Shown: positions 57,619 through 64,000 of the stretch, in pieces | Layout of the letters: every line of letters begins with the position of its first letter | Position numbering within the stretch: the first letter of the stretch is position 1 | Source of the DNA: Pseudogulbenkiania subflava DSM 22618 | GTDB taxonomy: Bacteria > Pseudomonadota > Gammaproteobacteria > Burkholderiales > Chromobacteriaceae | NCBI RefSeq assembly: GCF_900177275.1 | Contig: NZ_FXAG01000011.1 | Span: 62,001 to 126,000, forward strand | Direction: 5' to 3' | Length of the DNA stretch: 64,000 bases | Translations under genes and position numbers: made by a program | Notes under the pieces: generated by a model | What the model was told of the DNA's origin: nothing | Databases searched by the model: none | The model's input: the letters and a program-made list of their open reading frames with translations, nothing else

Positions 57619-58545
57619 ATGCAACCCATCATCACCATATCGAATCTCTCCAAATCCTACGCTTCAGGCTTCCAGGCCTTGAAGGGTGTCAATCTGGAGA
57701 TACGGCGCGGAGAAATCTTCGCCTTGCTGGGCCCGAACGGGGCAGGCAAGACCACGCTGATCAGCACGATCTGCGGCATCGTCAATCCGAGCGAGGGCCA
57801 GATTCTGGTGGATGGCCACGATATCGTGACGGACTACCGCGCGGCCCGCTCCATGATTGGCCTGGTGCCGCAGGAGCTGACCACCGATGCCTTCGAATCG
57901 GTGTGGGCCACGGTGTCGTTCAGCCGCGGCCTGTTCGGCAAACGCAAGAACCCGGCCTACATCGAAGAAGTGCTCAAGGCGCTGTCGTTGTGGGACAAAA
58001 AGGACAACCGCATCATGACGCTATCGGGCGGCATGAAGCGGCGCGTGCTGATTGCCAAGGCGCTGTCGCACGAGCCATCCATCCTGTTTCTCGACGAGCC
58101 GACGGCGGGGGTCGATGTCGAACTGCGGCAGGACATGTGGCAGCTGGTGCGCTCGCTGCAGGCGCGGGGCGTGACCATCATCCTGACCACCCACTACATC
58201 GACGAAGCCGAGGAGATGGCCGACCGCATCGGGGTGATCCGCAAGGGCGAGATCATCCTGGTGGACGAGAAGGCCGAATTGATGCGCAAACTCGGCAAGA
58301 AACAGCTGACGCTGCAACTGGAGGCCCCGCTCGAGAGCATTCCTTCCGAGCTTGGCGGCTACGAGCTGGATCTGGCGAATGGCCGCAGCGAGCTGGTCTA
58401 CACCTACGACGCGCAGGGCGAACGCTCCGGCATCCTCGCGCTGTTGCAGGCTCTCAACGCGGCGGGCATACGCTTCAAGGACCTGCAAACGACACAAAGC
58501 TCGCTGGAGGACATCTTCGTCAGCCTGGTGAGGGAGAGAAAATGA
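57619..58545 (+). CDS. ABC-2 type exporter ATP-binding protein (YadG-like)
   Basis: A 308-aa ABC ATPase: Walker [10 protein letters not shown] near residue 40, signature LSGGMKRR, Walker [13 protein letters not shown], then a C-terminal domain of about 90 residues typical of YadG/CcmA-like proteins. Paired with the permease by an ATGA overlap (stop 58545, start 58542). The exported substrate is not known. ATG 57619 follows a weak ribosome site, but the family's N-terminus fits; longer starts are possible. Confidence 0.93.
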   Translation: MQPIITISNLSKSYASGFQALKGVNLEIRRGEIFALLGPNGAGKTTLISTICGIVNPSEGQILVDGHDIVTDYRAARSMIGLVPQELTTDAFESVWATVSFSRGLFGKRKNPAYIEEVLKALSLWDKKDNRIMTLSGGMKRRVLIAKALSHEPSILFLDEPTAGVDVELRQDMWQLVRSLQARGVTIILTTHYIDEAEEMADRIGVIRKGEIILVDEKAELMRKLGKKQLTLQLEAPLESIPSELGGYELDLANGRSELVYTYDAQGERSGILALLQALNAAGIRFKDLQTTQSSLEDIFVSLVRERK

Positions 58546-59303
58546 ACCTGCATGCAGTCTGCGCGATTTACCGCTTCGAGATGGCCCGCGCCGGGCGCAC
58601 GCTGATGCAGAGCATCATCTCCCCGGTGATTTCGACTTCGCTCTATTTTGTCGTATTCGGTGCCGCCATCGGCTCGCGCATCCCCGAAACCCACGGCATC
58701 AGCTACGGCGCTTTCCTGGTGCCGGGGCTGATCATGCTGTCGCTGCTGACGCAGAGCATCGCCAACGCCTCGTTCGGCATCTATTTCCCCAAGTTCACCG
58801 GGACGATCTATGAGTTGCTGTCGGCACCGGTTTCCTACCTGGAGCTGGTGGTGAGCTATGTCGGGGCGGCGGCGACCAAGTCGGTGATTCTCGGCCTGAT
58901 CATCCTGGCGACGGCGGGCCTGTTCGTGCCGCTGCAGGTGGCCCACCCCCTGTGGATGCTGCTGTTCCTGGTGCTGACCTCGGTAACGTTCAGCCTGTTC
59001 GGCTTCATCATCGGCATCTGGGCGGATGGCTTCGAAAAGCTGCAGATCATCCCGCTCCTGATCATCACGCCGTTGACGTTTCTCGGCGGCAGCTTTTACT
59101 CCATCGATATCCTGCCACCGTTCTGGCAGACCGCCGCCCTGTTCAACCCGGTGGTCTACCTGATCAGCGGCTTTCGCTGGAGCTTCTACGGTATTGCCGA
59201 CGTCAGCGTCGGTATCAGCCTCGTCATGACGATCGGCTTCCTGGCGCTGTTCACGGCAATCGTGGCGTGGATTTTCAAGACAGGGTATCGCATCAAGGCC
59301 TAG
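58542..59303 (+). CDS. ABC-2 type exporter permease (YadH-like)
   Basis: A 253-aa membrane protein of the ABC-2 family with six helices and the motif [27 protein letters not shown] in part, then [34 protein letters not shown] in part near the C-terminus, the usual ABC-2 signature. It forms the exporter with the preceding ATPase. A stem-loop GAGAGCCA/TGGCTCTC at 59330-59350 follows. Role unknown. Confidence 0.92.
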   Translation: MNLHAVCAIYRFEMARAGRTLMQSIISPVISTSLYFVVFGAAIGSRIPETHGISYGAFLVPGLIMLSLLTQSIANASFGIYFPKFTGTIYELLSAPVSYLELVVSYVGAAATKSVILGLIILATAGLFVPLQVAHPLWMLLFLVLTSVTFSLFGFIIGIWADGFEKLQIIPLLIITPLTFLGGSFYSIDILPPFWQTAALFNPVVYLISGFRWSFYGIADVSVGISLVMTIGFLALFTAIVAWIFKTGYRIKA

Positions 59304-59691
59304 GCATCATCCGCACCCCGTTTCTTGCTGAGAGCCAATAGCTGGCTCTCTCGGAGTGCGGATTCGATAAGTCATGCCAACAGGTCGGGGGGAAGTTGCG
59401 ACCGGGCAGGTCGGGGTCGGAGACAGCTGGCAGGCGCGGCCGGTGAGTCCGGCATCCTGCACACTGGCGAAGCCCTCGACATACGCGCGGCACGGGCAGG
59501 CTAGGTCACCGGGCCGCTGGCCTCACCCACTGTCGCGCCGCCGATGCGCAGTGGCCAGCCACGAATCGCGAGGTGATTCAGAGTGGTAAACTTCTTGCCC
59601 AATGATTATGGTTAAAGCCAGAGCGTATCCAAATGTGGATGTTCGCATAGGGCCTTCCTTCTTCATCCCCTTTCGCCTACACTTCGCCCCC
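59304..59691. other. Intergenic region before the cus-like operon
   Basis: About 390 bp with a perfect 8-bp stem-loop at 59330-59350 and no open frame with a recognised domain. It should carry the metal-responsive promoter of the efflux operon, but I see no clear CueR- or CusR-type box. Confidence 0.5.
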
Positions 59692-60063
59692 ATGAAATTG
59701 CTGCGGCTGGTTCTCACCTTTCTGCTGTTGCTGGCGATCCCGTTCCTGGGAGTGCCGGCATCCGCCATGCCGCAAACGTCTCCGTGCCCCATGCAGTCCG
59801 ACATGACCCACCGTATGGACATGGCGTCCGACCACCATTGCTGCCAGATGGCAGAGGCTGCCAACCCGGATTCGTCGTCAAAAGCCAAATCGTCGAGCCC
59901 GTGCAAGTTCGGACAGGACTGCCAACTCGGTCAAGTCTATTCGCCCGCTGTCGCTTCAATCGCCTTCCAGACGCTGCCGGCTACCCCGATTATTGCCGTT
60001 CATCCCGACACCGTTATGTCTTCCCATGACCCGTCCGGGTTGTGGCGCCCCCCTCAGATCTGA
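59692..60063 (+). CDS. Small exported Cys/His/Met-rich metal-linked protein
   Basis: A 123-aa protein with a signal peptide (to about ASA, residue 24). The mature part contains a possible metal-binding stretch MPQTSPCPMQSDMTHRMDM followed by HHCCQMAE and SPCKFGQDC. It lies first in the efflux operon, 90 bp before the outer membrane factor, the place where CzcI/CopL-like small periplasmic proteins occur. Binding of Cu or Ag is inferred from residue content. I do not recognise a named family. Confidence 0.75.
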   Translation: MKLLRLVLTFLLLLAIPFLGVPASAMPQTSPCPMQSDMTHRMDMASDHHCCQMAEAANPDSSSKAKSSSPCKFGQDCQLGQVYSPAVASIAFQTLPATPIIAVHPDTVMSSHDPSGLWRPPQI

Positions 60064-60153
60064 CTCCGTTTGACACCCCGGACCCGCGCGATTCCCCTCA
60101 CCTGGGTTGCTGTCGTGCGCTGTTGCGCACGGGTCACTCCATGGAGTTAGAAC

Positions 60154-61398
60154 ATGATCCCTCGCTGGATGCGATTACCCCTGCCGCTCTCGCTGGCAGG
60201 TCTGGTCGGCCTTGCCCAAGCCGCACCGCTTACGTTTAACGCGGCCCTCGAGCAAGCCGAAAATACTTCCCCGACACTCGCGGCTCAACGCGCACAAGTC
60301 GGCGCCGCCCAATTCGCCGTCATTCCGGCCGGCGCTTTGCCGGACCCCAAGCTGTTCGTCGGGGTCGACAACTACCCGGTATCCGGGCCGATGCGCGGTT
60401 CGCTGACCCAGGATTTCATGACCATGCAGAAGGTCGGCGTGATGCAGGAGTTCCCCAATGCCGACAAGCGCCGGGCGCGGGTCGAGGCGGCCTCGGCCGG
60501 GATCGAGGCCGCCGCAGCGCAAAGCCGGGTGGCTCGCCTCAAGGTGCGGCGCGAGGCCGCACTCGCCTGGCTCAACCGCTACGCCCAGGAGCGCAAGCTG
60601 GCACTGTTCGGCGATCTCGAGCGGGAGAATCGGCTGCTTGCCACGGCGGTTCGGGCCCAGATTGCCTCGGGACGCGCCCAGCCGGCCGATGCGGTGATAC
60701 CGAAGCAGGAGGCCGCCCTACTGGCCGACCGGCACGATGACCTGGCACGCGATCTGGCCAAGGCAAATGCCGAGCTGCGCCGCCTGATCGGCCCCGCCGC
60801 CGATGAACCGCTGGCGGGCGACCCGCCGGCGTTCAACCCCGATGCCGACACCTTGCGCCAGCATCTTCACCGTCACCCTGAACTGCTGGTTTTTAGCGCC
60901 GAGATGCGCAAGGCCGAGGCCGACGTGCGCGAAGCGGTGGCGATGAAAAAACCGGACTGGGGCGTGGAGCTGGCCTACCAGAAGCGTGGAGCCCAGTTCG
61001 GCGACATGGTCTCGGTGCAATTCACCTTCGATCTGCCGATTTTCACCTCGCGGCGGCAGGATCCGACCATCGCCGCCAAACAGCAGGAACTGCTCAAGCT
61101 CGATGCCGAGCGGGAAGCGATGCTGCGCGATCACACCAACGAACTGGACGGTGACCTGGCCAATTACGCCGCACTCGAACGCCAGGCGGCCCGGGCCCGC
61201 CAGGAATGGCTGCCGCTGGCCCAGCAAAAGGTCGACCTGGCCACCGCCAGCTACCAGGCGGGCAAGACTGATCTGACAACCGTCCTCTCCGCGCGTCGCG
61301 AGCTGATCGAACAACGTTTCAAACTCATCGATCTGGACAACCAGCGCGCCAGCACCGCCGCCAGGCTCTACTTCGCCTATGGGGAGAACGAACAATGA
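60154..61398 (+). CDS. Outer membrane factor of the heavy-metal efflux system (CusC-like)
   Basis: A 414-aa TolC-family protein with a signal peptide (LAGLVGLAQA, to about residue 23) and two OEP repeats: one around LTFNAALEQAENTSPTLAAQRAQVGAA (in part) and one around LATASYQAGKTDLTTVLSARRELIEQ. These outer membrane channels join the MFP and RND proteins to export metal across both membranes. It overlaps the next gene start by four bases (ATGA). Confidence 0.92.
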   Translation: MIPRWMRLPLPLSLAGLVGLAQAAPLTFNAALEQAENTSPTLAAQRAQVGAAQFAVIPAGALPDPKLFVGVDNYPVSGPMRGSLTQDFMTMQKVGVMQEFPNADKRRARVEAASAGIEAAAAQSRVARLKVRREAALAWLNRYAQERKLALFGDLERENRLLATAVRAQIASGRAQPADAVIPKQEAALLADRHDDLARDLAKANAELRRLIGPAADEPLAGDPPAFNPDADTLRQHLHRHPELLVFSAEMRKAEADVREAVAMKKPDWGVELAYQKRGAQFGDMVSVQFTFDLPIFTSRRQDPTIAAKQQELLKLDAEREAMLRDHTNELDGDLANYAALERQAARARQEWLPLAQQKVDLATASYQAGKTDLTTVLSARRELIEQRFKLIDLDNQRASTAARLYFAYGENEQ

Positions 61399-62903
61399 AC
61401 AAGCCGCAATACAAACTCGTCGCCCTGGTGGTAGCCGTGGCGCTGGCAAGCGGCGGCGGCGGCTACTGGCTGGCTCGACAGGGCTTGGCCGACCACCCGG
61501 CTGCGACCACGGCAGCCGGTGCCACGGAAGACGTCCGCAAGGTGCTGTACTGGTACGACCCGATGGTGCCGAACCAGCATTTCGACAAGCCGGGCAAGTC
61601 GCCCTTCATGGACATGCAGCTGGTCCCGAAGTATGCCGACGAAGGTGGTGCGGAGGCCGGCGTCAAGATCGATCCGGGTGTCACGCAGAACCTGGGAATC
61701 CGGCTCGCGACGGTCGAATCCGGCACCTTGGCCGAGCCAATCGACGCACCCGCGAACGTGATGTTCAATGAACGGGAAGTAGCCATCGTCCAGGCCCGCA
61801 GCGCCGGATTCGTCCAACGCGTGTATGCCCGCGCCCCGGGCGATGTGGTTCCGGCCGGAGCCCCCATCGCCGACCTGTTGGTGCCGGAGTGGGCCGGCGC
61901 CCAGCAGGAATATCTGGCCATGCTCAAAACGGGCGACAAGGCACTTGCCAACGCGGCCCGAGAGCGCCTGCGCCTGACGGGGATGCCGGAATCGCTGATC
62001 AAGCGGGTCGAGCAGACGGGCGTGCCGCACTCCGTCGTGACTATTTCGGCCCCAATCGGTGGGGTCATTCAGGAATTGGACGTGCGCAGCGGCATGACCG
62101 TCAGCATGGGCATGACGCTGGCCAGGATCAACGGATTGGGCTCCGTGTGGCTGGAGGCAGCCATTCCCGAAGCCCAGGCCGGCCGAGTCCGCACCGGCCA
62201 GCCCTTGGAGGCCCGCTTGACGGCCTACCCGGGCGAGGCGTTCAAGGGCAAGGTCGTCGCGGTGCTGCCGCAAACCAACGCCGATAGCCGGACCCTGCGC
62301 GTGCGCATCGAGTTGCCCAACCGGGACGGCCGGCTCAAGCCCGGCATGTTCGCGGAGGTGAGCCTTGCGGCTGGGACTGGCAAGCCCGCGATCGTGGTGC
62401 CTTCCGAAGCCATTATTCGCACCGGTACGCGTGTGGTCGTGCTACTCGCCGCCGACGGTGGGCATTACCAGCCGGTCGAGGTGCAGATTGGCCAGGAATC
62501 CGGCGGTAAGACCGTCGTGCTCAAGGGGCTGGAAGCGGGGCAAAAAGTGGTGGCCTCCGGTCAGTTCCTGATCGACTCCGAGGCCAGTCTGAAGGGGGTG
62601 GTGGCACGCCTGACAGGAAACACGGCGGCTCCCGTCGACGCCTCGACGGCGCCGCCTCCGCCCAAGACGGCCGCTCTCCACCAGGCTAGCGGCAAGGTCG
62701 AGTCCATCAAGGCCGGCGAGATCACCATTTCGCACGGGCCGGTCGTCTCGCTCGGCTGGGGGGCGATGACCATGACCTTCAAGCTCGCCAAGCCCGAGCT
62801 CGCCGCCGGTCTGAAACCCGGCGACAGCGTCGCTTTCGGTTTCTCGCAAAGCGACGGCGATTTCGTGGTGCAGCAGCTCGGCAAGACCGGAGGCGGACAA
62901 TGA
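61395..62903 (+). CDS. cusB: Membrane fusion protein with fused CusF domain (CusB-CusF-like)
   Basis: A 502-aa periplasmic adaptor with an N-terminal membrane anchor and a heavy-metal binding domain ([25 protein letters not shown] in part), then the lipoyl/barrel core ([19 protein letters not shown] in part). The last 85 residues are a CusF domain: [19 protein letters not shown] and [12 protein letters not shown], whose Trp and two Met are the CusF copper ligands. In E. coli CusF is a separate chaperone. The fusion and the motif point to Cu(I)/Ag(I) rather than Zn/Co. It overlaps the RND gene start. Confidence 0.95.
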   Translation: MNKPQYKLVALVVAVALASGGGGYWLARQGLADHPAATTAAGATEDVRKVLYWYDPMVPNQHFDKPGKSPFMDMQLVPKYADEGGAEAGVKIDPGVTQNLGIRLATVESGTLAEPIDAPANVMFNEREVAIVQARSAGFVQRVYARAPGDVVPAGAPIADLLVPEWAGAQQEYLAMLKTGDKALANAARERLRLTGMPESLIKRVEQTGVPHSVVTISAPIGGVIQELDVRSGMTVSMGMTLARINGLGSVWLEAAIPEAQAGRVRTGQPLEARLTAYPGEAFKGKVVAVLPQTNADSRTLRVRIELPNRDGRLKPGMFAEVSLAAGTGKPAIVVPSEAIIRTGTRVVVLLAADGGHYQPVEVQIGQESGGKTVVLKGLEAGQKVVASGQFLIDSEASLKGVVARLTGNTAAPVDASTAPPPPKTAALHQASGKVESIKAGEITISHGPVVSLGWGAMTMTFKLAKPELAAGLKPGDSVAFGFSQSDGDFVVQQLGKTGGGQ

Positions 62904-64000
62904 TCGAGAAGCTCATTCGCTGGTCCGTCGCCAACCGCTTCCTGGTGGTGCTGGCTACTTTGTTTATTGCGGTCTGGGGCATGTGGGCGGTCAAGACCAC
63001 GCCGCTCGACGCCCTTCCCGACCTGTCCGACGTGCAGGTCATCATCCGCACCAGCTATCCCGGCCAAGCGCCGCAGATCGTCGAGAACCAGGTCACCTAT
63101 CCGCTGGCAACCACCATGCTCTCGGTGCCGGGCGCCAAGACGGTGCGGGCTTATTCGTTCTTTGGCGATTCCTTCGTCTACGTGCTGTTCGAGGACGGTA
63201 CCGATCTCTACTGGGCGCGCTCGCGCGTGCTGGAGTACCTCAACCAGGTGCAGGGCCGGCTGCCCGCGGCCGCGAAGGCGTCGCTGGGCCCGGACGCCAC
63301 CGGTGTCGGCTGGGTCTACGAGTATGCGCTGGTTGACAGGAGCGGCCAGCATGACCTCGCCCAACTGCGCAGCCTGCAGGACTGGTTCCTCAAATTCGAG
63401 CTGAAGAGCCTGCCCAACGTGTCGGAGGTCGCCACCATCGGCGGCATGGTCAAGCAATACCAGGTCGTGCTCGACCCGCTGAAGCTGGCGGCTTACCGCA
63501 TCCCGCAGAGCAAGGTGGTCGCGGCGATCCGGCAGGCCAACCAGGAAACCGGCGGCTCGGTGCTGGAGTTGGCCGAAACCGAGTACATGGTGCGCGCCTC
63601 CGGTTACCTGAAGACGCTGGACGACTTCCGTGCCATCCCGCTAACCACCTCGGCTGCCGGCGTGCCGGTCAAACTGGGTGATGTCGCCACGATCCAGCTC
63701 GGGCCGGAAATGCGGCGTGGCATCGGCGAGCTCAACGGCCAGGGCGAGACCGTCGGCGGCGTGGTGATCCTGCGCTCCGGCAAGAACGCGCATGAGACCA
63801 TCGCGGCGGTCAAGGCCAAGCTGGCCGAACTCAAGTCCAGTCTGCCGGCGGGCGTCGAGATCGTGCCGACCTACGACCGCAGCCAGTTGATCGACCGTGC
63901 CGTGGACAACCTCAAGGACAAGCTCATCGAGGAGTTCATCGTGGTGGCGGTGGTGTGTGCGGTGTTCCTGTGGCACCTGCGCTCGGCGCTGGTGGCGATC
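62900..64000 (+). CDS. cusA: Heavy-metal efflux RND pump, N-terminal part (CusA-like)
   Basis: The first 367 codons of an RND pump of about 1040 aa, open to the window end. Start [22 protein letters not shown] and [33 protein letters not shown] (in part) are those of the CusA/CzcA family; the first periplasmic porter loops follow. It is the inner-membrane proton-driven pump of the tripartite system. The RND signature region is not in the window, so whether the metal is Cu/Ag is taken from the fused CusF domain next door. Confidence 0.93.
   Translation, partial: MIEKLIRWSVANRFLVVLATLFIAVWGMWAVKTTPLDALPDLSDVQVIIRTSYPGQAPQIVENQVTYPLATTMLSVPGAKTVRAYSFFGDSFVYVLFEDGTDLYWARSRVLEYLNQVQGRLPAAAKASLGPDATGVGWVYEYALVDRSGQHDLAQLRSLQDWFLKFELKSLPNVSEVATIGGMVKQYQVVLDPLKLAAYRIPQSKVVAAIRQANQETGGSVLELAETEYMVRASGYLKTLDDFRAIPLTTSAAGVPVKLGDVATIQLGPEMRRGIGELNGQGETVGGVVILRSGKNAHETIAAVKAKLAELKSSLPAGVEIVPTYDRSQLIDRAVDNLKDKLIEEFIVVAVVCAVFLWHLRSALVAI

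Overview
The window is about 64 kb of GC-rich DNA with dense, mostly operonic genes, and it looks chromosomal. The gene content suggests a denitrifying betaproteobacterium, most likely Neisseriales/Chromobacteriaceae (Chromobacterium, Pseudogulbenkiania or a relative). The reasons are a cytochrome-c nitric oxide reductase operon under an FNR/DNR box, a Pseudomonas-type glycine betaine pathway with a GbdR-like regulator, exported methionine sulfoxide reductases with a DipZ-like electron carrier, and an orphan T6SS VgrG island. The species call is inference. I see no rRNA, tRNA or CRISPR array.

Layout. 1-4.5 kb (minus): norC-norB-norE-norF-like-norQ-unknown membrane protein-norD (cut by the window edge). 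A divergent uroporphyrinogen-III methyltransferase (cobA/nirE type) shares the FNR-box promoter. 5.7-8.9 kb (plus): tandem glycine riboswitch, glyA, sdaA. 9.0-12.2 kb (minus): msrB-dipZ-msrA. 12.3-13.7 kb: an MFS transporter. 14.5-19 kb (minus): choline-type binding protein, GbdR-like AraC regulator, permease and ATPase. 19.3-28.5 kb (minus): gbcB, gbcA, etfB, etfA, dgcB, dgcA and a V4R-like protein. 28.8-34.9 kb (minus): an AT-rich module with vgrG, a GH19 lysozyme-like effector and four small exported proteins. 35.4-37.5 kb (minus): a second betaine-type binding protein and phosphorylcholine phosphatase. 38-39.4 kb (plus): 1-Cys peroxiredoxin and a ComEA-like HhH protein. 39.7-46.2 kb (minus): dipeptidase-family protein and soxBDAG. 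46.6-49.6 kb (plus): purU and a SUV3-like helicase. 49.7-52.8 kb: polar amino-acid binding protein, M20 amidohydrolase and a divergent LysR regulator. 52.9-53.7 kb: an IS110 relic inside an AraC relic. Then katG, a LysR regulator, an ABC-2 exporter, and a Cus-like copper/silver RND efflux operon that runs off the right edge.

How the genes fit together. The central block is an almost complete route from phosphorylcholine, choline or betaine to glycine. PchP releases choline, and ABC components import choline or betaine. GbcAB demethylates betaine to dimethylglycine, DgcAB with EtfAB gives sarcosine, and SoxBDAG gives glycine plus 5,10-methylene-THF. PurU returns formyl-THF to free THF. The glycine riboswitch with glyA and sdaA can then turn glycine into serine and pyruvate. 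The betAB choline oxidation genes are not in the window.

Main discoveries. A 15-bp palindrome TGCCG-N5-CGACA lies 85-125 bp upstream of three separate betaine-pathway operons and is a candidate GbdR operator. At two of these it is embedded in a 67-bp element that is 94% identical between the two promoters. A 144-bp element with terminal inverted repeats occurs twice at full length, plus one fragment, each time at the 3' end of a gene or in an intergenic spacer. In the vgrG island base composition switches inside the vgrG coding sequence, at the start of a C-terminal extension that probably loads the GH19 effector.
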